Counted from the first letter of the stretch, positions 30,578 to 40,114 are shown. The stretch: 64,000 bases of DNA from Tolypothrix campylonemoides VB511288 (GCA_000828075.3 JXCB02000001.1:22415-86414); one strand, 5' to 3'. Notes: generated by a model not told the origin, from the letters alone. Numbers and translations: made by a program.

Positions 30578-32917
30578 GTGCAGGAAGATTTTAGGCTAAT
30601 AGTTGATTTAGTTTCAGTTTTCGCCGTAGCCGCCTGTGGTGGACTTCTGGCGGCGCTTTTGCGACAACCCGTTTTACTAGGGTATCTCATTGGTGGGATG
30701 GTCGTAGGACCAACCGGACTTGGACTGATTAAAGAATTGATTCAAGTAGAAACTTTGGCTCAGTTCGGAGTCGCCTTTTTATTATTTGCCTTGGGAGTTG
30801 AGTTTTCCTTTACAGAACTTAAAAAAGTCCAGGCGATCGCTCTTGGAGGAGGAGGGCTACAAATTGCCCTGACGATTCTGGTCACAGTTTTGGTATGTGG
30901 TATCACAGGTGCTTGGGCATATCTTCCTGCTAAAGGAGTATTTCTGGGGGGGATTTTATCTTTGTCTTCCACAGCAGTTGTCCTTAAATGTTTGATGGAG
31001 CGTAATGAAACAGAAACGCCCCACGGACAGGTGATGCTGGGAATTTTGGTCGTGCAGGATTTAGCCCTGGGACTGATGATCGCGGTTTTGCCAGCGCTTC
31101 ACCAACCAGCAGAATCACTAGCCATAGCAGTGCTGTTGGCGCTGTTGCGGATTGGTTTATTTGCTGGTGGTGCGATCGCCGCAGGTATTTGGCTGATACC
31201 TCCTTTGTTGCGATTGCTGGCACGTACTGAAAGCCGAGAATTATTTTTATTAGGCGTAGTGGCGCTGTGTTTGGGTATTGCCCTATTAACAGAGTATATG
31301 GGGCTTTCTATTGAAATGGGGGCGTTTGTTGCTGGTTTGATGATTTCAGAGGTGGAATACGCCGACCAAACCTTAACATATGTGGAGCCACTACGAGATA
31401 TTTTTGCCTCTTTATTCTTTGCCTCTATTGGGATGTTGATTGACCCAGTGTTTTTGTGGAACAACCTGGAATTAATTCTAGGACTGGTGACACTGGTATT
31501 TGTTGGTAAATTTTTGATTATTACGCCACTTGTAAAATTGTTTCGCTACCCGTTGAAAACAGCGTTGATTGCTGGGTTCGGACTAGCTCAAATTGGGGAA
31601 TTTTCCTTTGTTCTTGCCAGTGAAGGACAAGCGCTGGGGCTAGTTTCAAGGCGGGTGTATTTACTGATTTTGGGAACGACAGCAGTAACATTGGTGCTGA
31701 CTCCTTTTGTGCTGCGTTTGGTGCCGATTATATTTGACTGGGTAGAATCAATACCTTGGTTAAAGCCGTATTTAAGTGGGGAAGGTAAGCCGTTGGCGGT
31801 TTCTGACGAACTACCGATCAAAGACCATGTGGTTGTTTGCGGTTATGGACGAGTGGGACGCAATTTGGTAAAGTTGTTACAGCAGCACGATTTGCCTGTG
31901 GTGGTGATTGATCAGGCAGAAAGTCGGATTCAGCAGTTGCGAGAAGCTGAAGTTCCATACGTGTATGGTAATTGCGTGAGTTTTCACGTTTTAGAAACTG
32001 CGGGAGTAAACACCGCACGGGGAATGGCGATCGCACTTCCTGATCCTATGAGTACACGTCTTTCCCTGAAACGCGCTTTGGAATTGTCTCCTAATTTGGA
32101 TGTGGTTGTTCGCGCTACCAATGATAAAAGTATTGAGGTGCTTTATCAACTTGGGGCGCGGGAAGTTGTGCAACCAGAGTTTGAAGCGAGTTTGGAAATG
32201 GCAACCTACATATTAACTGATTTGGGTTTTTCGCGTGCTGTGGTGCAGCGAGAAATGCAGGAAATCCGCAATCGTCATTATTTGGATTTGCGACCAGAAC
32301 AATCAGCGTCTGAAGTTTCCCGCGATTTGCAACAAGCAACTCAAGACCTCAACAAGCGTTGGTATCCCTTACCATCTGGTTCACCTCTCGTCGGTATGAC
32401 TTTAGACGAAGCGGATATGCGCTACTTAACAGGGGCGAGTTTGATGGCAATTCGTCGCGAAGGAGGTGAAGAAATAGATTATCCTCCGGCTGAGACTACC
32501 TTAGAAGAGGGCGATCGCCTTTTGGTTGTTGGTTCTGATGATGAATTGGCGGCTTTAGATGAATTCGCCAAAGGTCAAGCTGCTGTTCCTGGAGAAAATA
32601 GCGCTTGTCAATGGGTAACTATCTCAGCCGACAGCCCAGTTATTGGGAAAACTCTTGCAGATTTGGACATCCGTAACCAATATGGGGTTATGGTGCAGGC
32701 AATACGGCGAGATGGTAAATTTATCCGCTTTCCCGATATCAGCAAGGACTTACAACTCCACGACCAAGTTTTATTGTGTGGTAATTTGGCTTCTCTAAAT
32801 CAACTTGTACAATTGCTTACCCCAGTTCGGGAAATACCGCTTTCTATCCCAGTGGTGAAAGCAGGAGAAGCAGAAGCACTCAAAGACTTTTTACCGATGG
32901 ATAGTGTGTTGGATTAG
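30578..32917 (+). CDS. CPA2 family cation:proton antiporter with RCK domains (KefB-like)
   Basis: 779 residues. Residues 5-385 form about twelve membrane helices of the CPA2 exchanger fold (GYLIGGMVVGPTGLGL, LSLSSTAVVLKCLMER, ILVVQDLALGLMI). A cytoplasmic TrkA-N/RCK domain follows at about 410-530 with the nucleotide-binding motif VVCGYGRVGRNLVKLL, then two TrkA-C domains (about 590-665 and 680-755). It exchanges K+ or Na+ for protons under ligand control. A GTG at 30578 starts the frame and no better ATG lies upstream. It stands alone. Confidence 0.92.
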   Translation: MQEDFRLIVDLVSVFAVAACGGLLAALLRQPVLLGYLIGGMVVGPTGLGLIKELIQVETLAQFGVAFLLFALGVEFSFTELKKVQAIALGGGGLQIALTILVTVLVCGITGAWAYLPAKGVFLGGILSLSSTAVVLKCLMERNETETPHGQVMLGILVVQDLALGLMIAVLPALHQPAESLAIAVLLALLRIGLFAGGAIAAGIWLIPPLLRLLARTESRELFLLGVVALCLGIALLTEYMGLSIEMGAFVAGLMISEVEYADQTLTYVEPLRDIFASLFFASIGMLIDPVFLWNNLELILGLVTLVFVGKFLIITPLVKLFRYPLKTALIAGFGLAQIGEFSFVLASEGQALGLVSRRVYLLILGTTAVTLVLTPFVLRLVPIIFDWVESIPWLKPYLSGEGKPLAVSDELPIKDHVVVCGYGRVGRNLVKLLQQHDLPVVVIDQAESRIQQLREAEVPYVYGNCVSFHVLETAGVNTARGMAIALPDPMSTRLSLKRALELSPNLDVVVRATNDKSIEVLYQLGAREVVQPEFEASLEMATYILTDLGFSRAVVQREMQEIRNRHYLDLRPEQSASEVSRDLQQATQDLNKRWYPLPSGSPLVGMTLDEADMRYLTGASLMAIRREGGEEIDYPPAETTLEEGDRLLVVGSDDELAALDEFAKGQAAVPGENSACQWVTISADSPVIGKTLADLDIRNQYGVMVQAIRRDGKFIRFPDISKDLQLHDQVLLCGNLASLNQLVQLLTPVREIPLSIPVVKAGEAEALKDFLPMDSVLD

Positions 32918-33112
32918 TCAGTTGTCATTAGTCATTAGACCTCTTGCATAAATGTTATTATGTCTCACGCAAAGCCAAGGCAGTGCGTTGGGCGGCTCTG
33001 CCGACTTGAAGCAACTGCCGTGCAAAGACGCAAAGAAGTACACCAAGAAAATGACTTTTGCAAGAAGTCTATTGGTCATTGGTCATTAGCACAAAGGACA
33101 ATCAACAAAGGA
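32918..33112. repeat. repeat-rich stretch
   Basis: It holds TCATTAGTCATTAG tandem units near 32923-32938 and again near 33073-33090 (TTGGTCATTGGTCATTAG). Between them is a CTCTTGCATAAAT...TTTTGCAAGAAGT imperfect inverted repeat about 130 bp long (32941-33070), enclosing GC-rich repeat sequence (GGGCGGCTCTGCCGACTT). It looks like a palindromic element between the antiporter and hfq. No gene. Confidence 0.6.
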
Positions 33113-33328
33113 CTATTGTTTGGGCTTGATGTATGCAATGGCTTGCTTCCACACAGTCGTTTGCTCGCTGTTTTCATCTACAAGACACACACATTGTGCG
33201 TCTTGCCATATGACTTTCCCTGTCAATGTGTCGCCAGTTAGCAGTTTTAACTGAATTGTCGCTGCTTGTTGAATCAGATTTTGTATTTGCCGAACGCTAG
33301 GCAGTGAGGCGTCAAATCCCGTAATCAT
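33113..33328 (-). CDS. hfq: cyanobacterial Hfq-type RNA-binding protein
   Basis: 71 residues, the usual length for the cyanobacterial branch. The Sm-fold strands are visible (IQLKLLTGDTLTGKVIWQD, CVCLVDENSEQTTVWKQAIA), with the short C-terminus IKPKQ. In Synechocystis this protein acts with the pilus ATPase PilB1 and is needed for motility and DNA uptake, rather than as a general sRNA chaperone. The ATG at 33328 gives the family N-terminus. It is divergent from dapF. Confidence 0.9.
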   Translation of the reverse strand: MITGFDASLPSVRQIQNLIQQAATIQLKLLTGDTLTGKVIWQDAQCVCLVDENSEQTTVWKQAIAYIKPKQ

Positions 33329-33443
33329 ACTTATTAGTTGTTAGTCATTAGTTATTACTTATTAATTTAGTCGTAACTCACAATTGACAAAGGACAATAC
33401 ACTAATGACATAGAAACTTAAATATACTTCATCGATTTTGGCA

Positions 33444-34286
33444 ATGGCAATCGAATTTACTAAGTATCACGGTCTGGGCAATGATTTCATCTTGATTGAC
33501 AATCGCTCGTCATCAACGCCCGTCATCACTCCGGAACAAGCAGTTAAGTTGTGCGATCGCCACTTTGGTATCGGTGCTGATGGTGTAATTTTTGCCTTAC
33601 CTGGCGAAAACGGTACTGACTACACCATGCGGATTTTCAATTCCGATGGTTCAGAACCAGAAATGTGTGGTAATGGCATTCGCTGTCTCGCTGCTTTTTT
33701 AGCTGATTTAGAAGGTGACGCTAAAAACAGCGACCAATATCGCATTCATACGCTAGCTGGTGTGATTACGCCCCAACTCATGAGCGATGGTCAAGTTAAG
33801 GTGGATATGGGTATCCCCAAGCTACTCGCTGGTGAAATTCCTACCACTATACGCCCAGCTAACGAAAAAGTAATTAATCAACCGCTAGAGGTAGCAGGGA
33901 AAACTTGGGATGTCACCTGTGTTAGTATGGGGAATCCTCACTGTATTACCTTTGTAGATGACGTTGCAGCAATTCCTCTGGAAGCCATTGGTCCCCAGTT
34001 TGAGCATCACCCAGCTTTTCCCCAAAGGATAAATACAGAATTTATTCAAGTGGTGCGTCCTGACTACGTAAAAATGCGTGTATGGGAACGAGGCGCTGGT
34101 ATTACTTTAGCTTGTGGCACGGGCGCGTGTGCGTCGTTGGTCGCGGGTGTATTGACGGGGAAATGTGAGCGAAAAGCTACAGTTGAGCTTCCTGGAGGAC
34201 CGTTGCAAATTGAATGGTCAGAAATTGACCAGCGAGTTTACATGACAGGACCAGCACAGCGAGTTTTTACTGGAAAAGTTGATTGA
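33444..34286 (+). CDS. dapF: diaminopimelate epimerase
   Basis: 280 residues. It converts LL- to meso-diaminopimelate for lysine and peptidoglycan synthesis. The two catalytic Cys motifs are intact: [11 protein letters not shown] (about 73-83) and [10 protein letters not shown] (about 220-229). The protein starts [14 protein letters not shown] at the ATG at 33444; a TTG two codons upstream is the only reason for a longer frame. It stands alone, divergent from hfq. Confidence 0.97.
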   Translation: MAIEFTKYHGLGNDFILIDNRSSSTPVITPEQAVKLCDRHFGIGADGVIFALPGENGTDYTMRIFNSDGSEPEMCGNGIRCLAAFLADLEGDAKNSDQYRIHTLAGVITPQLMSDGQVKVDMGIPKLLAGEIPTTIRPANEKVINQPLEVAGKTWDVTCVSMGNPHCITFVDDVAAIPLEAIGPQFEHHPAFPQRINTEFIQVVRPDYVKMRVWERGAGITLACGTGACASLVAGVLTGKCERKATVELPGGPLQIEWSEIDQRVYMTGPAQRVFTGKVD

Positions 34287-34472
34287 CACTCACCGCCCTA
34301 AAAGCGAAGGGGTGACATCGTAATTGATAATTCGTAATGCGTAATTCGTAATTACCAATTCAATTACGATTATGCATTACGAATTAATCATTCTTTGGTC
34401 AAGCGTTCTTGATGTAGTTTTGTATTTTATTTGTTATATCATCTCCGGGTAAACACTTATAAAAAACGAAGA

Positions 34473-34519
34473 ACCTCACCCCAACCCTCTCCTTAATAAG
34501 GAGAGAGTTGGGGTGAGGT
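34473..34519. repeat. CCTCACCCC palindrome, possible bidirectional terminator
   Basis: ACCTCACCCCAACCCTCTCC and its complement (one mismatch) form a 23-bp-arm hairpin with almost no loop. It belongs to the same family as 11844-11942. It lies between two convergent genes, so it may also stop transcription. Just upstream (about 34321-34391) are repeated TAATTCGTAAT units that themselves form an inverted repeat. Confidence 0.75.
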
Positions 34520-34555
34520 CAGGCAGGAATTATAAGTAATTAAGCGGACTTGATA

Positions 34556-34783
34556 TTACCTGTAGTAACAACGCTCAATCCAAATTCGCATTTCTTCTTC
34601 AGAACCAAAACAAGCAGAACGTCCTGTCAAGGGGTCGTAGGCGTGCCAAGAAAAAGTACGACCATAACGATCTGATTCCTGCCATACTTGCAGTTCAGAT
34701 CTGCTAACTAACCATGTTACAAAATGTTGCCAAACGTTTTTTATGTTTGGCAATATTTCTTTTGAAAAATTAAAGATTTCCAT
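34556..34783 (-). CDS. small conserved cyanobacterial protein, function unknown
   Basis: 75 residues with high aromatic content: KNVWQHFVTWL, WQESDRYGRTFSWHAYDPLT, then GSEEEMRIWIERCYYR. I recognise this as a small conserved cyanobacterial family with an SDRYG..W.AYDP.TG core, but know no function. It is soluble with no signal peptide or membrane helix. It begins with an ATG at 34783 and lies alone between dapF and the MocR-like regulator. Confidence 0.7.
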   Translation of the reverse strand: MEIFNFSKEILPNIKNVWQHFVTWLVSRSELQVWQESDRYGRTFSWHAYDPLTGRSACFGSEEEMRIWIERCYYR

Positions 34784-35079
34784 AGCAAAATTTCCTCAGT
34801 AAACTTAAGAAGTTTTGAGTAATGAGTACTGAATGCTGAGTGAAAATGACTCAGCGCTAAGCACTGATTGCTTATTACTCTTTGGTGAACTATTACTTTT
34901 ACGTTCGCTCAGGAATGGAAGAGTGAGAAGGTACAGTTTTTGCAGATTTGTACTAGAACAGTTAGGCAGCTTGACAACTGTTCTAGTCAAAATTCACCCA
35001 ACTGTACCATGCACAACAATTGAAAATCGCTTATATTGCCAGTAATAGTGCTGTTGTCGTCGTTGATGAGTGCGCCAAA

Positions 35080-36564
35080 ATGAAGATTTTTTTAGATCGG
35101 CAGTCACCTAAGCCTATTTATTTGCAGATACATGATCGCCTTAGTAGTCTGATTAAATCTGGCGCACTGCAAGCAGGCGATCGCCTCCCCTCAATCCGCT
35201 CTTTAGCAGAAAATTTACAAGTTAATAAACTCACGGTTATTGAAGCTTACAACGTTTTAGAAGCAGATGGAGTGATTTGCGCTCGTCAAGGTTCTGGTTA
35301 TTTCGTGAACACTCATCTGGTATCTGCTAACCTGAAACCAACATTTGCCCCAGAGCAAGAGGTCATCATTAAAGAGCCAGGAGGCAATTCTTTTTTTGAT
35401 ATGCATGTGGCGAGGGTGCAAGCACAAGCGCAGCCAGGAATGATTGATTTGAGTTTTGGCTTTCCTTGTCCACCCAAGAATATAATGCAAATTTCTAAAC
35501 GAGCGCTCAAGCAGGTAGATGTATTATGTAAATACGATTTGCCACAAGGACAGTTAGTACTACGCAGACAGATTGCTCAAATGTTGGTACATCAGGGACT
35601 GGATGTATCACCTGAGGATTTAATTATTACCAATGGCTCTGAGCAAGCTTTGTCATTGGCAATGTCTCATTTTGTGCAACCTGGAGATTGGGTGATTGTG
35701 GAAGCTCCCACCTATTATGGTGCGATCGCCATTTTAGAAAACTTAGGAGCTAAAATCATCGGTATTCCTATGAAAGCCGAGGGGATAAATCTGGAGTTGT
35801 TAGAGCAATACCTCAAGAGCCATCGCCCGAAATTAATCTACACCATCAGTACCCTACACAATCCTACTGGTTTGACGACTACTCAGGCACATCGCCAAAA
35901 ATTGCTTGCCTTAGCCGAACAGTACGAATGTCCGATTTTGGAAGATAATGCTTATGAAGGATTGAATTTTGAGCCTGTACCAGCGCCAATTAAAGCTTTA
36001 GATAAACATGATTTAGTGACATACGTCGGTACTTTCACTAAAACTTTGATGCCAGGATTACGAGTGGGCTACATGGTAGTTACAGGCAAGCATTATCAAG
36101 CAATTTTGGAGCGGAAATTAGTTCATGACATTCATGTATCCACGGTTTCTCAAGCAATAGTGAGTGAATTCCTCGCATCAGGACATTACCGCCGTCACCT
36201 CAGCCAACTGCGAGCGGAAAATATCCAAAGCCGTAATATTATGGTGCAAGCGATGGAGCGTTATTTTCCCGCAGAAGCAAAGTGGACGGTTCCTAAAGGA
36301 GGGTTATTTCTTTGGGTGCAATTACCAGCCGATATTCCTATTGGAGCAATGACTAAAGAAGCCTTGTCGCAAAATGTGCTGATATTCTGTGGTTCCGCAT
36401 TTTTCCCAGATAAACAGGGTTATCCAGCTATGCGACTAACTTTCGCCAACTCACCACAGGATATCGAGCAAGGTATCTCTGTTTTGGGTAAATTGTTGAA
36501 AAAACATCTTGACAAAAGTGGCGAGAAGATATCCAAGTGTTACACGCTTGTTCACAGCATCTAA
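35080..36564 (+). CDS. MocR-like PLP-dependent regulator/aminotransferase
   Basis: About 494 residues from the ATG at 35080. An N-terminal GntR winged helix (IYLQIHDRLSSLIKSGALQA, then DRLPSIRSLAENLQVNKLT) is followed by a class I aminotransferase fold at about 110-490. PLP contacts are NPTGLTT, ILEDNAYEG and the Schiff-base Lys in YVGTFTKTLMPGLRVGYM. Such proteins are usually transcription factors that sense PLP or an amino compound, but some keep aminotransferase activity, and the active site here looks complete. An ATG at 35020 would add 20 residues outside the domain. Confidence 0.9.
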   Translation: MKIFLDRQSPKPIYLQIHDRLSSLIKSGALQAGDRLPSIRSLAENLQVNKLTVIEAYNVLEADGVICARQGSGYFVNTHLVSANLKPTFAPEQEVIIKEPGGNSFFDMHVARVQAQAQPGMIDLSFGFPCPPKNIMQISKRALKQVDVLCKYDLPQGQLVLRRQIAQMLVHQGLDVSPEDLIITNGSEQALSLAMSHFVQPGDWVIVEAPTYYGAIAILENLGAKIIGIPMKAEGINLELLEQYLKSHRPKLIYTISTLHNPTGLTTTQAHRQKLLALAEQYECPILEDNAYEGLNFEPVPAPIKALDKHDLVTYVGTFTKTLMPGLRVGYMVVTGKHYQAILERKLVHDIHVSTVSQAIVSEFLASGHYRRHLSQLRAENIQSRNIMVQAMERYFPAEAKWTVPKGGLFLWVQLPADIPIGAMTKEALSQNVLIFCGSAFFPDKQGYPAMRLTFANSPQDIEQGISVLGKLLKKHLDKSGEKISKCYTLVHSI

Positions 36565-36585
36565 ATTCCCCTGATTAAGTGGTTT

Positions 36586-36615
36586 GTAGGGTGGGCAATG
36601 TATTGCCCACCCTAG
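36586..36615. repeat. short GTAGGGTGGGCA hairpin repeat
   Basis: GTAGGGTGGGCAATG followed directly by TATTGCCCACCCTAG makes a near-perfect 30-bp hairpin. It is a minimal relative of the element at 21993-22057. It lies 22 bp after the MocR-like gene and may also terminate it. Confidence 0.75.
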
Positions 36616-36750
36616 CCGTACAAACAACTATAAATACGAGGTGGAAAAATAAGAGATTACCCAATTTTCCGTGAGATTTCGGATGGAAATAGAGCATAAG
36701 TCACATTAGATTGTGAGGAAATTTGCTAAAAATGTTGCCGGAGTATGGGT

Positions 36751-36993
36751 ATGAAATTTCCAACTATTTTTATAGGAGTAGCTTTAACTGTCACTGTATT
36801 TGCAGGGTTAACACTGACTCATCAGGAATCAACTCAAGCTCAAACAGGAATTAATGTTGGTGGTGTTGTTTGCGTTGACCTTAACCAACCAGGATGCTCT
36901 GCTGCAAGCCCAATATCGGTTCCCACTCCGGCTCTGCTACCTGGTTTAATTGGTTTAGGCGTGGGCTTACTACGCAAGCGCAAGGCTGCGTAG
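36751..36993 (+). CDS. minimal PTPA-CTERM (exosortase-sorted) protein
   Basis: 80 residues. A signal peptide (IFIGVALTVTVFAGLTLTHQ, cleavage near ...TQAQT) is followed by only about 25 mature residues containing two Cys (VVCVDLNQPGC). The C-terminal sorting signal is PTPALLPGLIGLGVGLLRKR: PTPA motif, hydrophobic helix, basic tail. Such signals are recognised and cut by exosortases. The ATG at 36751 is chosen because GGAG at 36740-36743 is seven bases upstream; an ATG at 36745 is too close to it. An exosortase gene follows 301 bp downstream. Function is unknown, possibly a small surface or pilus-like subunit. Confidence 0.82.
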   Translation: MKFPTIFIGVALTVTVFAGLTLTHQESTQAQTGINVGGVVCVDLNQPGCSAASPISVPTPALLPGLIGLGVGLLRKRKAA

Positions 36994-37294
36994 GTTGAAG
37001 TTGATACCTAAAGTTGCTTGTAGCTAAGTACACCTCATCATAAGAAGGGTTCGGAATTCGCCACAAGGATGAATCATTATGGTGAGTTGTTCACATTTTA
37101 ATTTCCCACCTCCATTAATGACGAGTCGTAGGTACTAAGTACAGCTTTGCGTAAAAACGAGCGCGTTTTTAAACCCTCTTGAGCGCAGAGTAAGCGCAGA
37201 GAGAATTCGCTAGGAAATTGCTATAGTTTCAAATTAGAAAAAATGGAACTTTGAACGCAAAACTTTGACTAATGTGGTGAAAGGTAGGCACAAT

Positions 37295-38182
37295 ATGGGT
37301 TGGCTGTTGTTACGTAAAAGCCCAAGAACTGCTCACAATTGGATTGTTTTACTTGGTCTTGTCGTAGGGCTGTGGTATCTATCTACTTGGTTGGGAATTG
37401 TACTCAGTTTGGTTGTTCGCGGTGCTGCCTTTGCTTTTCTTGTTTTTCTAGCTACTTATCTGGCTATACATGAGTTATGGCAACAGCGAAATCACCTTGC
37501 TAAGCTAACTGCTCCTATCAAACAGAGGCGACTAGGTCACATCATCATTCTACTTAGCGTGTGTCTTTTTCCGTTCTGTCGTTTCTCCGTCTTATCACAG
37601 GCTCTACTTTGGTTTTCGATCTTAGTTGGGATTGCTTTAAGTTCTTGGGGTGTCAGTTTTTTTAAGAAATATTTGCACCTGACCTTCTTGGTACTCCTGG
37701 GCGTACATCCAACACCAAACTACTTTATAGAGTCTCTGTCAAGATCTGTGAATTACCACAAAAGTTTAGAGCAATTGATGGCTTGGAGCAGTAGTCTATC
37801 ACTTCAAGCGATCGGTCAGTCCGCAACTTCAACTCATAATATTATCTATTTAGGCACAGGTGCAATCCAAGTAGAGTGGGGTTGTACTGGCACGGATATG
37901 GCTATTACTATGGCTGTAACTAGCTTGTTATTGGGCTTATTTTTTAAGCAAAGCTGGTTGCAAACAGTAGGATTGGTTATTCTAGGGATTACTCTAGCTT
38001 TTGTTTTGAATGTACCCCGAATTATGTTACTAGCTTTGGCAAATTCCTTTTGGGGGAAAGAATCATTTGAATTCTGGCACGGTGCATGGGGCGGACAAAT
38101 TTTCTCAACAATTCTCTTCACAATTTACTACTATGTAGTCAAGAATATTTTTTCCGAGCACTTCACCAAATCATCGGTTTGA
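37295..38182 (+). CDS. cyanoexosortase
   Basis: About 295 residues with around eight membrane helices. The exosortase triad is present near the C-terminus: Cys in VEWGCTGTDMAIT, Arg in LNVPRIMLLALAN and His in FEFWHGAWGGQ. It is an integral membrane transpeptidase that cuts PEP/PTPA-CTERM signals and couples the protein to the envelope or exopolysaccharide. The ATG at 37295 follows AAAGGTAGG; the frame is open upstream to a TTG at 37265. Its neighbours are a PTPA-CTERM protein upstream and a PAP2 phosphatase convergent downstream. Confidence 0.88.
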   Translation: MGWLLLRKSPRTAHNWIVLLGLVVGLWYLSTWLGIVLSLVVRGAAFAFLVFLATYLAIHELWQQRNHLAKLTAPIKQRRLGHIIILLSVCLFPFCRFSVLSQALLWFSILVGIALSSWGVSFFKKYLHLTFLVLLGVHPTPNYFIESLSRSVNYHKSLEQLMAWSSSLSLQAIGQSATSTHNIIYLGTGAIQVEWGCTGTDMAITMAVTSLLLGLFFKQSWLQTVGLVILGITLAFVLNVPRIMLLALANSFWGKESFEFWHGAWGGQIFSTILFTIYYYVVKNIFSEHFTKSSV

Positions 38183-38338
38183 TAATAGAATGGTTTGTGA
38201 ACTCAGGTGTTGCACCATTCTCGATAAGAGCCAGAGGCTCTAATATCAAAGTTACCAGGTTGAACCTGGTAACGAGGGTTTGGAGGCTTCGCCGACTCAG
38301 TGTTGCAACTCTTGCAAGATCTCTGTATAGCGACTGGA

Positions 38339-39019
38339 TCATCGCCAAAGCCGGATAATGAGACTGACGCCAACTGCCCAGCCAACTGATACCATCCAGC
38401 CTGCCAAAATATCGCTGGGATAATGCACTCCCAGGTACAGCCGCGTCCAACCGATAACCAAGACAAAAATTGCCCCGACAATCAAAACCAACCAGCGCCA
38501 TCGGCTACCCCAAGTTAAAATGACTAAGACTGCTACGAGGGTCATGCTTGACATTGCATGACCGCTAGGAAATCCGTAGTCAAATTCTGGTGCAGGTGAT
38601 TCCCATAAATGGGGACGGACTCGATGCAGCAGTACTTTTGCTGTCCGGTTGATAATGATGCTACCCAGTAAGGTGACTATCAGATAAGTGAGCGATCGCC
38701 ACCGTCGGCGGTTAAATAGCACTAGCGCAGTGACAGTAGCAATCGGAAACACACCCCAAAACACACCCAACTTAGTCAGCATTGTTACCACAACGTCCAG
38801 TTGAGGATTGGCTGTGCTGTGAACTGCCAATAGTAAGGGTACATCCCACGGGAAGCCACCTTGATTCTCCCAAACATCCTCTGCCAGTTCCCCAAAAACC
38901 TGCAAAGGTAAAAAGACTCCCAGCAAGAGCAGCAGCAGCTTACGCCAATGGGTAATCAGCAGTTGCTGGACAAATCTGAAAAAAGATTGCAAAAGCTGCC
39001 AGAGTCGTGCGGTGAACAT
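38339..39019 (-). CDS. PAP2 family membrane phosphatase
   Basis: 226 residues with about six membrane helices. The three PAP2 motifs are intact: KVLLHRVRP, FPSGHAMSS and RLYLGVHYPSDILAG. The family hydrolyses lipid phosphates such as phosphatidate or undecaprenyl diphosphate at the outer face of the membrane. Next to an exosortase, recycling of a polyprenyl carrier is plausible but inferred. It is convergent with the exosortase gene. The ATG at 39019 gives a short amphipathic lead before the first helix. Confidence 0.9.
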   Translation of the reverse strand: MFTARLWQLLQSFFRFVQQLLITHWRKLLLLLLGVFLPLQVFGELAEDVWENQGGFPWDVPLLLAVHSTANPQLDVVVTMLTKLGVFWGVFPIATVTALVLFNRRRWRSLTYLIVTLLGSIIINRTAKVLLHRVRPHLWESPAPEFDYGFPSGHAMSSMTLVAVLVILTWGSRWRWLVLIVGAIFVLVIGWTRLYLGVHYPSDILAGWMVSVGWAVGVSLIIRLWR

Positions 39020-39164
39020 TTTTTCTAATCAAAAAATGCCTAAAAACAAGTTTAACTATGAAGCTTTGAAAACTGTCCTCAAGACCAGAGAATTTCCGGA
39101 ACCCTAGAGAAAAAACCAGTAGTCCTATATCAAGAAGAACTTTAAAAACAAAAGGGGTTAAACA

Positions 39165-39260
39165 ATGTTCACTAACGTGGCTTTGATTGCTTTCGTAATT
39201 CTGTCTGCGCCTGTTATCTGCCGTGCAACAGAAGTCAAAAACACCAGAAGAACTAAGTGA
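39165..39260 (+). CDS. possible 31-residue membrane miniprotein
   Basis: The frame starts at an ATG preceded by AAAAGGGGTTAAACA and ends in TGA. It encodes a hydrophobic stretch (NVALIAFVILSAPVIC) then a basic Lys/Arg-rich tail, consistent with one membrane helix. A perfect hairpin terminator begins 46 bp after the stop. Small photosynthesis or stress proteins look like this, but I do not recognise the sequence. Chance is possible. Confidence 0.4.
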   Translation: MFTNVALIAFVILSAPVICRATEVKNTRRTK

Positions 39261-39306
39261 ATATTCATCTAATATATAGCAATCCTAAATCATTGCTAAA
39301 CAACAA

Positions 39307-39337
39307 GATTCCCGACTTCTTTAAGAAGTCGGGAATC
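39307..39337. terminator. perfect 15-bp-stem hairpin, probable bidirectional terminator
   Basis: GATTCCCGACTTCTT and AAGAAGTCGGGAATC are exact complements around one base. It lies between the 31-codon plus-strand frame and the convergent DUF3386 gene, 19 bp past the DUF3386 stop. No long T run follows, but the position and perfect stem fit termination. Confidence 0.65.
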
Positions 39338-39356
39338 TGATTCATTTGCACTACAA

Positions 39357-40013
39357 TTAAGCAGCAACAGGCTCCAACAACTGAATGTTGGAAAAGATAA
39401 TTTCCTGAATGGATGTTTTTCCTTCTGTTTCGGTGCGAATTTCTCGACGATTTAGGATGAAGTAATCACCAACCTTTTCGTACTCGTCTGTAAACTCGCT
39501 TCTTCCACCCTTTTGTTCGCCCGTTTTCGGGTCGTGGTAAACAGAGTCATATTGATGAGACAGGTAGCCTTCTCCTGTATCGTGACTGCTGAAGGTGTCA
39601 ATCGTCACAACAACATTGTGGATATGACGGTGGACGTGGCTCACTTCATTGTTACGGACTTTGTAGCGATCGCCTTCGGACTTACCGCCTAAAAGAATCT
39701 CAACAGCACCCGTTTCGTCAGTTGCACCATAGCGAAATGTATTTGCGCCGTGGGTTTCTTCAAAAGAGCGACGAATGCGGTGAATCGCAATTTCCCATGC
39801 TTGATTGTTAATGAACTGCTTCGCCTGCTCGTCTTCTACCTCAAAAACTTCCGCTTTGAGATTCGAGTTGATGCGAATTTTCCCTGTAAACACCTGTTCA
39901 TCCTGCTTATAGGTGACATCTGCGGTGTAACCAGGGAAGTTTTTCTCCCAAGTGTAACGATTTTCGTAAGCAGCACGAAAAAGTTCTTGAGCAGAAACTT
40001 GTGTTGCTGTCAT
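39357..40013 (-). CDS. DUF3386 domain protein
   Basis: About 218 residues from the ATG at 40013, chosen because AGGAGACACA precedes it directly; the open frame extends to 40112 without family sequence. I recognise it as a DUF3386 protein: ELFRAAYENRYTWEKNFPGY near the N-terminus, then a His-rich strand (HVHRHIHNVVVTIDTFSSHD) and RREIRTETEGKTSIQEI. It is soluble with no signal peptide. The function of the family is not established; it is largely cyanobacterial and plant-related. It is divergent from a GAF-LuxR regulator with about 100 bp between starts, which suggests control by that regulator. Confidence 0.87.
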   Translation of the reverse strand: MTATQVSAQELFRAAYENRYTWEKNFPGYTADVTYKQDEQVFTGKIRINSNLKAEVFEVEDEQAKQFINNQAWEIAIHRIRRSFEETHGANTFRYGATDETGAVEILLGGKSEGDRYKVRNNEVSHVHRHIHNVVVTIDTFSSHDTGEGYLSHQYDSVYHDPKTGEQKGGRSEFTDEYEKVGDYFILNRREIRTETEGKTSIQEIIFSNIQLLEPVAA

Positions 40014-40114
40014 TGTGTCTCCTATTGTCACCTGTTGTGTTAGCTTTTTACCTTTGCTGCTATTAGCATAGAAGTAATTATGAAGTTTCGCATAGACCCC
40101 AAGTGGGTACACCT

